Assembly (NCBI GenBank): GCA_002407775.1
Contig: DHOP01000005.1
Span: 10,257-74,256, forward strand
Source of the DNA: Prevotella sp. UBA5387
GTDB taxonomy: Bacteria > Bacteroidota > Bacteroidia > Bacteroidales > Bacteroidaceae
Length of the DNA: 64,000 bases
Direction of reading: 5' to 3'
Below, piece by piece: positions 44,063 through 53,450 of this stretch (positions within the stretch are counted from its first letter, which is position 1; each line of letters opens with the position of its first letter). Both the position numbers and the translations under genes were made by a program. A model generated the notes under the pieces. It searched no databases. It worked only from the letters and a program-made list of their open reading frames with translations, and had not been told where the DNA came from.

Positions 44063-47014
44063 ATGAAAAAGAATCTCCTCTTGAGCTCACTAATGCTCTG
44101 GATCATGATCCTAAATGCCAAGCCTAACTTCACAAGTGGTACCCAATACCAAATCACTTGCAGCCAGTATGCTACTGGATGCGTGGTAGATGGCAACAGT
44201 TTTGGGCAAGCAACTCCCATCTATTTCAACACTACAGCTACCACAGACAAAGCCAGCTATTGGCTCTTCAACGAGGTGGAAGAAGGGAAATACACCATCC
44301 AGAATGCTGCTACACTTCAGTATGTAACTTATGATGGTGAGCGCATTGAGGCCTACAAACGTTATGTTCGCATGGATAGTCAGCTCCAGGGCAACGCTTC
44401 GCTATGGACGATTACTCTTAACAATGGCACCAATTACGTCATTCGTAACGTCCAAAACACAGATCAACTCTGGGATGTACGCGCTGACAGTTATATTGTG
44501 GGAACTTACTCGAGTACCACGGCAAGCGCAAACCAGCTGTTTTCTTTCCACAATGCCGGTGGCACTACGGTACAAGAGTACAAAGCCCCCTTAGTTGGCG
44601 AGACCGCCATTAAGGTGGATTTGTGGTTGGAAGGCTCCATGAGCGATACCGGAGGTTGGGATAATCAAAGCTTTTGGGTAAACAATAATGGCAATTATAC
44701 CAACGGAACGGCTAATGTCACTGCTCCTTTCATTGAGAATTGGCACGACAAATCGAGTGGCGGACTGGCCGACAGCCACTTGCTTCAGACCATGACCAAC
44801 CTACCCAATGGTAGTTACACCGTTTCAGCAGACTTCATTGCTTCCGACCAAACAGGACGTTACAGGCCAGAAGGAACCTACTTTGTTGCTAATTCGGGTA
44901 AGGTATGGGTGAGTACTTCCGATGGAGTTCCTCTGCATTATAACCAGACAATTACCATAACCGATGGCAAATTGACGACTGGCGTTAGCTTAGAGAGCAC
45001 TAATTGCAACTGGGTCGCCATAGACAATCTGCATATATTCTTCAATGGAACAAAAGCAGAACTGATTGCAGGGGAGCGTGCCAAGGTACTAGCTGACCTT
45101 CAGCAATACTTCGACAATGCAACCATCAACCACAACTTGGACTCCATTGCCGCTACCCAAACTGATACCTTGTTGCTATTTGAGGCGATGGAGACCTACA
45201 GGAAAAAGGCATCAACTCAGCCCGGAGTTGGCCCTATTGAACATTGTCTCAGCAATCTCATCATAGGGCAACATGGCATTGTATACGATAACATGTACAA
45301 TATCTACATGGAGACCATTCCCGATGCGAATTTCGGGAACGACTTCGTCGCCCAAATCAGCTACACGCAAAAGCCTGGTTACGGGTTGTTGAATATCGAT
45401 GGACAACCCGTTGCTTCTGGCGAAAGTTACACCTTCAAGAATGTTGGCGCACTAACGACCTATACATTAAGCGTCACTGACAGCCTGGGTGAAGTAGTAA
45501 GTTCCAAGCTTACCTTCACCAATCTGCCTATCGTGCAGCTCTATGGCAATTTTGGCAACGACTATACCGATGGACTATGTCGCGTTTACGAGCCTGCCAA
45601 TGCCAATCCCGAATTATTGTTTGCCAAAGCGAAATGGCGTGGAGGAATTACCAATAACCCTGATAAGCACAAGCGAAACTATCACGTAAAGTTCTTGGAT
45701 GCAAGTGGAAATAGTATGGATCAGAAGTTCTTTGGCCTCCGCAACGACAATAACTGGATATTGGAGGCATGCCAAGTGGATATGAGCCGCATTCGCAATC
45801 GTGTACTTACAGATCTCTGGAACGACTTCGCCACCAAACCCTATTACTTCGACAAGGAGCCCAAAGCACTGGCCGGCACTCGAGGCAACTTCGTGGAGCT
45901 GTTGCTCAACGGCAAATACGTAGGCATTTACAGCATGACGGAGAACGTCGATCGCAAGCAGATGAAGCTGAAGAAATACGATGAGACCACCTCGACCCAA
46001 CACGGATTGCTATGGAAGGCTTCAGAATGGTCTTATGAAGTGTTTATGGGGCATGAATCCAACAGTAACTATTACCCTGCTCACTCGCCTTCCAACTATG
46101 ACAATAAGAGTGAGACTTGGAGTACTTATGAGAGCAAATACCCCGACATTGATGACTATGGTGTATCTGATTGGGAACCCCTTTGGAAAGCCATTAATTT
46201 CGTCTGCACTTCTACCGACAACGTGTTCAGCCAGCAGTTCACCACCTATTTCGACTATCCCGTTATCCGTGATTACTACATTCTCATGGAGTCCATTCTG
46301 GCAACTGACAACCATGGGAAGAATCTCTTCCTCGGCACATATGACAGACAGACCGATCAGAAGCTCACACTCGCCGTCTGGGATATGGATGCCTCTGTGG
46401 GACAGCGTTGGTCAGACGCGTTTTATCACAACACTACCCTGATGAGCCCCGAGCGCGACTATTCTGAATTCATCACCAACGAAGAGCATGGCGACTTCAA
46501 TCTGTTCCGTCGTATGCGTGCCACCAACTGCAATAACTTCAACGAGGATGTGCGACAGCGCTATGCAGCCTTGAGGAAAACCTATCTAAGCACTGAGAAT
46601 TTTATCGGTCGTTTCAATGCCTACTTCGACCTGTTCAAGCGTAGTGGTGCAGATGTCCGTGAGTCACGACGTTGGAGCGGAGACACAGACATCTCTGGAT
46701 TAACACTTAATTTCGACATCGAAAGAGCCTATATCTCCAATTGGATCACCCGTCGCCTGAATTATCTCGATAATACTAGGTTCAAGATTGGTGAGTTGTC
46801 AGGCATAGAGAGAACCAATGCTGATACATCATTCAGTGTTAACGTCTATGGCAAAGAGCTCATCATCACATCCAATAAGCCGCTCGTGGTAAACATATAT
46901 GCCATCGATGGAACTCTAGTACGCACCGAACAGGTGACTATTGGCGTGAATACCGTTAGTGGCCTGCCATCGGGTATCTATGTCGTAGGTCAACAAAAGG
47001 TAGTCATTCGATAG
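44063..47014 (+). CDS. secreted CotH-like kinase domain protein with T9SS-like C-terminus
   Basis: A 983-residue exported protein (signal MKKNLLLSSLMLWIMILNA). The N-terminal part (about 25-160) resembles a ricin-like or lipocalin-like accessory domain repeated in Bacteroidetes exoproteins; a galactose-binding-like domain follows (VDLWLEGSMSDTGGWDN... about 185-330). The core from about 490 to 870 fits the CotH spore-coat kinase family: KAKWRGGI, NNWILEACQVDMSRIRNRV, GNFVELLLNGKYVGIY, and DMDASVGQRW. The end (VVNIYAIDGTLVRTEQV...GIYVV) looks like a type IX sorting domain. Bacteroidetes CotH proteins are not spore proteins; protein phosphorylation at the surface is possible but unproven. Confidence 0.8.
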   Translation: MKKNLLLSSLMLWIMILNAKPNFTSGTQYQITCSQYATGCVVDGNSFGQATPIYFNTTATTDKASYWLFNEVEEGKYTIQNAATLQYVTYDGERIEAYKRYVRMDSQLQGNASLWTITLNNGTNYVIRNVQNTDQLWDVRADSYIVGTYSSTTASANQLFSFHNAGGTTVQEYKAPLVGETAIKVDLWLEGSMSDTGGWDNQSFWVNNNGNYTNGTANVTAPFIENWHDKSSGGLADSHLLQTMTNLPNGSYTVSADFIASDQTGRYRPEGTYFVANSGKVWVSTSDGVPLHYNQTITITDGKLTTGVSLESTNCNWVAIDNLHIFFNGTKAELIAGERAKVLADLQQYFDNATINHNLDSIAATQTDTLLLFEAMETYRKKASTQPGVGPIEHCLSNLIIGQHGIVYDNMYNIYMETIPDANFGNDFVAQISYTQKPGYGLLNIDGQPVASGESYTFKNVGALTTYTLSVTDSLGEVVSSKLTFTNLPIVQLYGNFGNDYTDGLCRVYEPANANPELLFAKAKWRGGITNNPDKHKRNYHVKFLDASGNSMDQKFFGLRNDNNWILEACQVDMSRIRNRVLTDLWNDFATKPYYFDKEPKALAGTRGNFVELLLNGKYVGIYSMTENVDRKQMKLKKYDETTSTQHGLLWKASEWSYEVFMGHESNSNYYPAHSPSNYDNKSETWSTYESKYPDIDDYGVSDWEPLWKAINFVCTSTDNVFSQQFTTYFDYPVIRDYYILMESILATDNHGKNLFLGTYDRQTDQKLTLAVWDMDASVGQRWSDAFYHNTTLMSPERDYSEFITNEEHGDFNLFRRMRATNCNNFNEDVRQRYAALRKTYLSTENFIGRFNAYFDLFKRSGADVRESRRWSGDTDISGLTLNFDIERAYISNWITRRLNYLDNTRFKIGELSGIERTNADTSFSVNVYGKELIITSNKPLVVNIYAIDGTLVRTEQVTIGVNTVSGLPSGIYVVGQQKVVIR

Positions 47015-47080
47015 TTCATGACTGTTCGATGGGACAAGGGCGGCTCACCCACCCTACCCTTCCACACAATCTATTATTTA

Positions 47081-47112
47081 GGGAAACACCTATAATTGAA
47101 TAGGTGTTCCCC
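47081..47112 (+). other. hairpin downstream of the CotH gene
   Basis: Thirteen-bp stem with one mismatch, GGGAAACACCTAT / ATAGGTGTTCCCC, loop AATTGA, 67 bp after the stop. No T-run follows, so it is either a weak terminator or an mRNA-end stabiliser. Confidence 0.5.
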
Positions 47113-47137
47113 ACTGGTTAGGCTTCTTCATAATGCT

Positions 47138-47145
47138 TATATTTG
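47138..47145 (+). promoter_or_regulatory. -7 element of the outer-membrane barrel gene
   Basis: TATATTTG, 26 bp before the start codon. Confidence 0.5.
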
Positions 47146-47170
47146 CCGAAAGGTTTTAAATTAGAGCGTT

Positions 47171-47878
47171 ATGAAGAAGTTTTTATTATCCAGCCTCGCA
47201 CTACTTGCTGTCGTTACAACTTCGGCACAATACTATCCGAACGGACGACCAATACCTCCTCGTCATCGTAACGTTTACTATGGCCGTACCTCGAACTATT
47301 ACAGAACCAATACCTATCCTCGCTATGGTAACACCTACTACGGTATACGGATTGGCCTCGGTCTAAGTACGGTTAACTCTGACGCCCTTGCACTAGATGC
47401 CAACTCACCCCGCACTGGCCTTAACATTGGCGTAGCGGTAGGAACGCAACTCACCCCTGCTGCACCACTTTTTGTGGAATCGGGACTTTATTACACCGAG
47501 AAAGGTGGGAAAAGCACCTACAACAACCAAGATTTCACCTACCAGCTCAACTATCTTGAGCTACCGGTAGTTCTGAAATATAAAGCTTATGCAGCGCCAG
47601 GAATGACCATTGAGCCTTTCGTTGGTGGCTATGCTTCAGTAGGGGTCGGTGGTAATATCAAGGACTATAGCGACAGACAAGCCTATTCCAGCTTCTCATC
47701 CAACGATCCAAACAGTTTCCGTCGACTCGATGCAGGCATCAAACTGGGTGTAGGCGCAAGTTTTCGCATGCTCTACTTAGAAGCTAGTTACGATATCGGA
47801 CTAGCCAATGTGGGACACTACCAGTTTGAAGACACAAGAACAGGATGTCTCAATCTTAACCTCGGCTTCAACTTTTAA
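47171..47878 (+). CDS. outer-membrane beta-barrel protein (PorT-like fold)
   Basis: A 235-residue protein with signal peptide MKKFLLSSLALLAVVTTSA and a Tyr/Arg/Asn-rich stretch after it. From about residue 58 it shows alternating strands typical of the eight-stranded OMP_b-brl_2/PorT-like family (IRIGLGLSTVNSD; GLNIGVAVGTQL; LFVESGLYYTEKGGKS; LNYLELPVVLKYK), ending in an aromatic residue (LNLNLGFNF), as needed for BAM recognition. Function unknown; PorT itself belongs to type IX secretion but this family has many paralogues. Monocistronic: own promoter and terminator. Confidence 0.8.
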   Translation: MKKFLLSSLALLAVVTTSAQYYPNGRPIPPRHRNVYYGRTSNYYRTNTYPRYGNTYYGIRIGLGLSTVNSDALALDANSPRTGLNIGVAVGTQLTPAAPLFVESGLYYTEKGGKSTYNNQDFTYQLNYLELPVVLKYKAYAAPGMTIEPFVGGYASVGVGGNIKDYSDRQAYSSFSSNDPNSFRRLDAGIKLGVGASFRMLYLEASYDIGLANVGHYQFEDTRTGCLNLNLGFNF

Positions 47879-47902
47879 TTAGATAAATTGTTATTATTGG
47901 GA

Positions 47903-47942
47903 AAAAGGTAGCATCTTTCGATAGGATGCTACCTTTTCTTTT
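47903..47942 (+). terminator. terminator of the outer-membrane barrel gene
   Basis: Perfect 13-bp stem AAAAGGTAGCATC / GATGCTACCTTTT (47903-47915, 47925-47937), followed by CTTTT. Confidence 0.85.
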
Positions 47943-47971
47943 GCCTCCCAATTCGACACCCTTCGTATTGT

Positions 47972-48059
47972 GATTCAAATTGAATTACTGAGTGAATCAA
48001 ATTGAATCAGTGAGTAAATCAAATTGATTCACAACGTGATTCAATTTGATTCACTACGC
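47972..48059. repeat. 22-bp tandem repeat array E (4 units)
   Basis: Units at 47972-47993, 47994-48015, 48016-48037 and 48038-48059. It begins 35 bp beyond the hairpin terminating the barrel gene and 94 bp from that gene's stop codon. Confidence 0.88.
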
Positions 48060-48569
48060 CAAAAAGCATGAATCGCAAGCTCAATCAATAACAATAGCAT
48101 TCAGCACTGAATCTTTTTAAACATAATCATAAAATTAATTATCTTTATTCTTATTGTAATTAATTGTTTTTTAGCTATTTAATAATACATAACCCTCAAA
48201 TATAAATAAAATTATCTTTACACTTTTTTGTCGCAGTTTCGGATGGATTTGGATGTATTTCATGAAATTAGTGCCCTAAAAATAACAAACCACTCTACCC
48301 TACCGAGTGACTCTGAAGACTACAATCCAACCCACAAACATTTGAAATAGTTCGTTAGTCTTCTTTCAACAAAAACTATTATAGAAACAGATAAAAGCCA
48401 TCGAATGACTGACAGAGATAAAAACAAATCGTTCAGTTGGTTTTTGATTCCCTTTCCTTATTATCTTTGATAGTGAAAATTTAACTGCAAAGACATTGTG
48501 CTCAGAGCAAAAATACAAAACTGAAGTACAAAAACAACCTCGTTCTTAGCCACAAAGCAGAAAAATACA

Positions 48570-48577
48570 TATCTTTG
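48570..48577 (+). promoter_or_regulatory. -7 element of the S9 peptidase gene
   Basis: TATCTTTG, 21 bp before the start codon. A second identical element lies at 48462-48469 and would give a leader of about 125 nt. Confidence 0.5.
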
Positions 48578-48597
48578 CAAGAATCAAAACAATAACA

Positions 48598-50739
48598 ATG
48601 AAGAAAACATTCATATTATCCCTTGCCATGCTTGCAGCATTGCCATCCATGGCTCAAAAGCGCGCCTTCACGTTGGAAGACGTGTATCGCGTAAAATATG
48701 TATCCTCTCCCGCTGTTTCATCCAATGGAACGCTGGCCTATTCCACTACCCGCCAAGAGCTCAAGGTACAAAAAAGCTACAGCAACATCATGTTGCTGGC
48801 ACCACAGGGCAAAGGTGTTGCAGGTATGACCAACGGCAAGACCACCGCTGTTACGACCGATGGCAAGAGCTTTTCACCATTTTGGTCGCAAGATGGAACA
48901 AGCCTCTACTACTCTTCTTATGCCGACGGCACAACACAGATCTATCGCTATGCCAATGGTAAATCAGAGAAAATTACTGATTATTCTTTAGGTGTACAAG
49001 GGGCTGAGCTATCACCAGGCGGAAACCTCATTGCCTTTGCTGCACAAGTTATACCGGAGATCGGTGGGGCAGATGGCAAGGCCAATAAAGATGCCTTCGA
49101 CAAAAAGTCCAAGAATCCGATTCAGGCACACATTGCAGACGAACTCTTTATGCGCCACTGGACAGAGTATCAAGATGGAAAGTATTGGCATATCATCGTC
49201 TATAACATCAAGAACAAGACCTATACTGACGTTACTCCGGGTCGTTACGATAGTCCAGTATTCTCACCCAATGGTCCTTCGGGCATCGCTTTCTCGCCCG
49301 ACTCCAAGGAACTCTGCTACCTGAGCAATCACGATAAGCATCCTGAAGCCTCTACCAACTGCGACCTCTGGACAGTTCCTGTAACTGGTGGCGAAGCAAA
49401 AAATCTTACCGCTGATAACAAGGCTTGGGACGGCAGTCCACAGTATTCGCCAGATGGACGTTACATAGCCTATCGTTTTCAGCGCACCCCAAGCTATGAA
49501 TCAGATCGCTTCATCCTTGGTCTCATTGATCGTCAGACAGGTGACAAGACTGTGCTCACAGAGCAATTTGACAACTGGGTGGACGACTATAAGTGGGCTA
49601 GCGACTCACGTAGCATCTATTTCTTAGGCGAAGTACGAGGCTATCAACCACTATACCAGATACAATTGAAGGATAAGAAGATTACCAAGCTTATCGGTGA
49701 CCGTGCCATTGGAAGTTTCGACTTCGATAAAAATGGCAACTTCTATTATACCTGGACATCCACAGGAAAACTAGGCGAACTATATATGGCTAAGCCAAAC
49801 GGCAAAACCACTTCACGCGCTGACGTGCCAGGAGTTAATCGCCGCAACGTACTGACTGAGACACAGCTCACCCATGTGAATGACAGCATGATGGCAGCAG
49901 TCGACCTACGACCATCCGAAGCAATGTGGGTTGTTGGTGCTAACGGAGATAGCGTAGAAGTCTTTGTTGTGAAGCCTCATGATTTCGATCCTTCAAAGAA
50001 ATATCCACTCGTCATCAACGTACACGGTGGACCACAGATGCAATGGATGGACAGCTATCGTCCAGACTGGCAAGTTTATCCTGGAGCTGGCTACGTTGTC
50101 GCTTATCCCAATCCTCACGGATCAACAGGATACGGTCAACAGTTCTGCCTTGATATCAGTGGCTCCTGGGGTGGCAAACCTTATGAAGATGTGATGCGTG
50201 TCACCGACATGCTCGAAAAGCTTCCTTACGTTGATGCCGACCGCATGGGTGCCATGGGATGGAGTTATGGCGGATACTTCATGAACTGGCTTCAAGGTCA
50301 GACCAAACGCTTTAAGTGCCTTGCCTCAATGATGGGTCTGTTCGATTTGCAGTCCATGTGGGGTAGCACAGAGGAACTTTGGTTCCCCAATTTTGAGCTG
50401 AACGGTCAGCCATGGAACTCATCTTTGTATAAGAAATGGAGTCCATCTGAATATGTGAAGAATTTTTCAACACCGACACTCATCATCACCGGTGAGCGCG
50501 ACTATCGTGTGTCTTACAACCAAAGCCTTGCATACTTCACGACACTGCAGACTCTTGGCATACCGAGTCGACTCATCATCTTCGACAACGACGGGCATTG
50601 GCCAAGTTCTTTAAAGTCTATGCCACTTTACTATAATGCCCATTTGGAGTGGTTCCACAAGTACCTCGGCGGAGCTCCAGCACCATGGGACAGCAAGAAA
50701 ATGGTCATGGGAAGCCCCTATGACTGCGATGCCAAGTAA
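48598..50739 (+). CDS. S9 family serine peptidase, dipeptidyl-peptidase 5-like
   Basis: Periplasmic peptidase of 713 residues releasing dipeptides from oligopeptides. Signal peptide MKKTFILSLAMLAALPSMA. Residues about 25-410 form a WD40-like/beta-propeller (repeats such as SPDGRYIAYRF and ASDSRSIYFLGE), then an alpha/beta hydrolase domain with nucleophile Ser556 in GWSYGGY, Asp635 in GERDYRV and His667 in NDGHW. Architecture and motif layout match DPP5/acylaminoacyl peptidases of Porphyromonas and relatives. Monocistronic, with its own promoter and a terminator at 50870-50920. Confidence 0.9.
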   Translation: MKKTFILSLAMLAALPSMAQKRAFTLEDVYRVKYVSSPAVSSNGTLAYSTTRQELKVQKSYSNIMLLAPQGKGVAGMTNGKTTAVTTDGKSFSPFWSQDGTSLYYSSYADGTTQIYRYANGKSEKITDYSLGVQGAELSPGGNLIAFAAQVIPEIGGADGKANKDAFDKKSKNPIQAHIADELFMRHWTEYQDGKYWHIIVYNIKNKTYTDVTPGRYDSPVFSPNGPSGIAFSPDSKELCYLSNHDKHPEASTNCDLWTVPVTGGEAKNLTADNKAWDGSPQYSPDGRYIAYRFQRTPSYESDRFILGLIDRQTGDKTVLTEQFDNWVDDYKWASDSRSIYFLGEVRGYQPLYQIQLKDKKITKLIGDRAIGSFDFDKNGNFYYTWTSTGKLGELYMAKPNGKTTSRADVPGVNRRNVLTETQLTHVNDSMMAAVDLRPSEAMWVVGANGDSVEVFVVKPHDFDPSKKYPLVINVHGGPQMQWMDSYRPDWQVYPGAGYVVAYPNPHGSTGYGQQFCLDISGSWGGKPYEDVMRVTDMLEKLPYVDADRMGAMGWSYGGYFMNWLQGQTKRFKCLASMMGLFDLQSMWGSTEELWFPNFELNGQPWNSSLYKKWSPSEYVKNFSTPTLIITGERDYRVSYNQSLAYFTTLQTLGIPSRLIIFDNDGHWPSSLKSMPLYYNAHLEWFHKYLGGAPAPWDSKKMVMGSPYDCDAK

Positions 50740-50869
50740 AAATTAGTAAAGAGACTTCATTTGTCAACATTGGCTGATACCCATAAAAATGAAGTAGGGT
50801 AGGGATCGAGCAGCTTGTCGTCCAACCCAATACACATTTCCTTAAGTTTGATAAGGCAGGTCTGAATAG

Positions 50870-50920
50870 GCCCTGAAAATGCGACGTTATCATTAATGCA
50901 ATCGCACTTTCAGGGCTTTT
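50870..50920 (+). terminator. terminator of the S9 peptidase gene
   Basis: Outer stem GCCCTGAAA / TTTCAGGGC (50870-50878, 50908-50916) with inner TGCGA/TCGCA, followed by TTTT. Confidence 0.65.
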
Positions 50921-51196
50921 AGATGCTATTTTGATTCGCATCCCCGGCACTAGAATAGCGGATTGAAAGATGTCGTCACTTTATGGCTGATATTTGGAGA
51001 TGAATAACCCTCACTATAATTCCATCTACCTCCAAATCATAGCACCACTTTCAAGATTATTATTCGAAGAACTGTCTTTCCATTAACAAACAAAATGGAA
51101 CGGACACGTTGTCCCTCTCATAATAGAATCAATGGGACACAATATTCAAACCTATAAAAAAAAACATCAAAAATGGAGTGAGTCGGAATTTTAGCG

Positions 51197-51204
51197 TATC
51201 TTTG
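51197..51204 (+). promoter_or_regulatory. -7 element of the 51232 gene / rpoN operon
   Basis: TATCTTTG, 28 bp before the start codon. Confidence 0.5.
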
Positions 51205-51231
51205 TACGTAACAAGCAAATGGTGAAACATT

Positions 51232-51888
51232 ATGGCAAATCGCGGATTATGGCATGATGAATACTGGCTTCCTCTCATGCAACTCTATTTGAAACGGCCT
51301 CAAGGCGTGAAGCCGATGTATAGTCGCAGGCTCGTCGACCTTGCCTTGGAACTGCACATCACACCGGAACAGCTTTACAAACAGATGTTTCGGTTACGAC
51401 AACTGGATACACCACAAATTAAACAGTTGTGGGACAAGTACGCCAAAAGCCCTCGGAAGCTCAATCGTGAAGTGGACCGCCTTCGAAAGATGAGTGGCTT
51501 CGGCAAGCACGAGGAGTTCTATGCAGGTGTAGAGATCAATGAGTCATGGGAGCGAGACTTCAAGCCTATACCTGGCGCAGAAGGAGAAAATCCGCTCATG
51601 CCCATAAAAATTATCGTGATACTCGATCTCTATTTCCGCCTCGTTCCTGCCACGATGGTGCCAGAAACGCCAGAGATCAAGACCTTGGCCAAGCAGATTC
51701 GTTCCACCCCCGAGGAAGTCTCCGAGTTGATGGAGGTGTTCCGCTTCTGCGATCCATTGCTCTCTCACGAAGACATCATGATTCATCCATTGCTGACACC
51801 TTGCATGAAGGTGTGGAAACGATTTGGCAACGAGTCGCCCGAGAAGCTCGCCGCACTCGCCGCCCAACTAAAGGATTATTGGAAATAA
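51232..51888 (+). CDS. conserved hypothetical protein upstream of rpoN
   Basis: A 218-residue, mainly helical, cytoplasmic protein rich in charged and aromatic residues (starts MANRGLWHDEYWLPLMQLYL). No domain, signal peptide or catalytic motif that I recognise. It lies 24 bp before rpoN on the same strand and shares its promoter, so a role linked to sigma-54 or to the following genes is possible. The codon use and length argue for a real gene. Confidence 0.7.
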   Translation: MANRGLWHDEYWLPLMQLYLKRPQGVKPMYSRRLVDLALELHITPEQLYKQMFRLRQLDTPQIKQLWDKYAKSPRKLNREVDRLRKMSGFGKHEEFYAGVEINESWERDFKPIPGAEGENPLMPIKIIVILDLYFRLVPATMVPETPEIKTLAKQIRSTPEEVSELMEVFRFCDPLLSHEDIMIHPLLTPCMKVWKRFGNESPEKLAALAAQLKDYWK

Positions 51889-51912
51889 AGGCCATTTGGC
51901 CTCTTAATAGCT

Positions 51913-53430
51913 ATGGCACAAAAGCTCATTCAGGCACAGACTCAACAACAGGTGCAGCAGCAGCGCCTCTCGCAACAGCAGATGTTGCAGGTGAAACTGC
52001 TAGAGATGCCACTTGCTGAATTGGAGCAAAACGTGCTCACAGAGCTTGATGACAATCCGGCTCTTGAAGAAAAACGCGACGATATAGAAAGTCCAGACGA
52101 GGAGAGTGGGGGAGAAAGTGACGATGACTTCGGTAGCGACGACGAGCAATATGAGGAGAAAACAGAGCGCGAAGAGCGCGAGGAAGCCCTTGACAATGCC
52201 CTGGAAAGTCTAGGAAGCGATGACGAACTACCTTCACCCGATATGCACATGGGCACTGCCAGAAACCCCGACGCCGACTATGAAGAGATCGTTTGGGGAG
52301 ACACCAAGTCGTTCTACGACAAGCTGAAGGAACAGATGGGCGTCCTTCACCTGACCGACGAGCAAAGCGAGGTGATGGAATACCTCATCGGAACACTTGA
52401 CAACGACGGGCTCTTGCGCAAGTCATTGGACGACATTGCCGATGAACTGGCCATCTATCACAACATCGATGTGACCGTAGACTTCGTCGAGGATATGCTC
52501 CGCATGCTACAAACCTTCGACCCTGCCGGAATCGGTGCACGGTCACTACAGGAATGTCTGTTACTTCAGATTGCAAGACGATCAGATAGCAGGCTCAAAG
52601 AACTCATGCAAGCAGTCATTGCCGACCACTTCGAAGAGTTCACCCGAAAGCATTGGGACAAGATAACACAGTCCCTGCAACTCAACGATGAGCAAGCCTC
52701 CTTTGTTCGCAAGGAGATACGCAAGCTCAATCCCAAGCCCGGGGCTGCCCTTGGCGAGACCATGGGAAGAAACACTCAGCAGATCACTCCTGACTTTATC
52801 GTGGACACAGACGACGAGGGATACGTGTCATTCACTATCAGCCGCGGACGTATTCCCGACCTAAAGGTTTCGCCGCTGTTCAATGATATGGTCGTCAACT
52901 ATAGGAGCAATCGGCATAACATGAATCGTCAGGAGAAAGAAGCTCTGCTTTTCGCCAAGGAAAAGGTGGAAAAAGCACAAGGCTTCATCGATGCCGTGAA
53001 ACAGCGTAGACACACGCTATTTGTCACGATGAAGGCCATCATCGATTGGCAGAAGAAGTTCTTTCAAGAAGGAGACGAGGCTGACCTCAGACCCATGATA
53101 TTGAAAGACATCGCCGAGAAAACTGGTCTTGACATCTCGACCATTTCCCGCGTAAGCAACATCAAATACGCGCAGACACGTTGGGGCACCTTTCCCCTAC
53201 GTTTCTTCTTCACTGATAGTTATGTTACCGAGGATGGTACGGAGATGTCCACGCGACGCATAAAACTGGCATTGAAGGAAGTTATCGAAAAGGAAGACAA
53301 GCAAAAGCCCTTGAGCGATGATGCCCTCACAAGCGAAATGAAAAAACGCGGTTACCCCATAGCACGACGCACGGTGGCTAAATATCGTGAACAACTCGGC
53401 ATTCCCGTAGCAAGATTAAGACGTATATAA
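51913..53430 (+). CDS. rpoN: RNA polymerase sigma-54 factor
   Basis: Alternative sigma factor recognising -24/-12 promoters and needing an enhancer-binding ATPase. The 505-residue protein has the Gln/Leu-rich region I (QQQVQQQRLSQQQMLQVKLL), a long acidic region II (about 45-110), the core-binding domain, and the C-terminal DNA-binding part with the RpoN box ARRTVAKYRE (484-493). Complete. No enhancer-binding protein gene is in the window. Second in a run 51232 gene - rpoN - PAP2. Confidence 0.96.
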   Translation: MAQKLIQAQTQQQVQQQRLSQQQMLQVKLLEMPLAELEQNVLTELDDNPALEEKRDDIESPDEESGGESDDDFGSDDEQYEEKTEREEREEALDNALESLGSDDELPSPDMHMGTARNPDADYEEIVWGDTKSFYDKLKEQMGVLHLTDEQSEVMEYLIGTLDNDGLLRKSLDDIADELAIYHNIDVTVDFVEDMLRMLQTFDPAGIGARSLQECLLLQIARRSDSRLKELMQAVIADHFEEFTRKHWDKITQSLQLNDEQASFVRKEIRKLNPKPGAALGETMGRNTQQITPDFIVDTDDEGYVSFTISRGRIPDLKVSPLFNDMVVNYRSNRHNMNRQEKEALLFAKEKVEKAQGFIDAVKQRRHTLFVTMKAIIDWQKKFFQEGDEADLRPMILKDIAEKTGLDISTISRVSNIKYAQTRWGTFPLRFFFTDSYVTEDGTEMSTRRIKLALKEVIEKEDKQKPLSDDALTSEMKKRGYPIARRTVAKYREQLGIPVARLRRI

Positions 53431-53450
53431 AGGTCAATAATGACTTATCC

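Larger units (their letters stand above)
47879..48597. other. 719-bp intergenic region with terminator, array E and promoter elements
   Basis: Longest gene-free stretch in the window. It holds a terminator (47903-47942), array E (47972-48059), then about 500 bp of AT-rich DNA with two TATCTTTG -7-like elements (48462-48469 and 48570-48577). No credible ORF; the part from 48060 to 48440 shows nothing I can name. Confidence 0.5.
50740..51231. other. 492-bp gap between the S9 peptidase and the next gene
   Basis: Contains the S9 terminator and, at the right end, a -7 element. An 81-codon minus-strand frame (50705-50950) overlaps the peptidase end and the terminator and looks spurious. The stretch 50925-51190 shows nothing else I can support. 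Confidence 0.5.

Noticed and set aside
48405..48470. 21-codon frame MTDRDKNKSF... ahead of the S9 peptidase
   Set aside because: Very short, overlaps a -7-like element and has no ribosome site or conservation evidence.
50705..50950. 81-codon minus-strand frame after the S9 peptidase
   Set aside because: Overlaps the peptidase C-terminus and its terminator hairpin; composition unlike a real protein.
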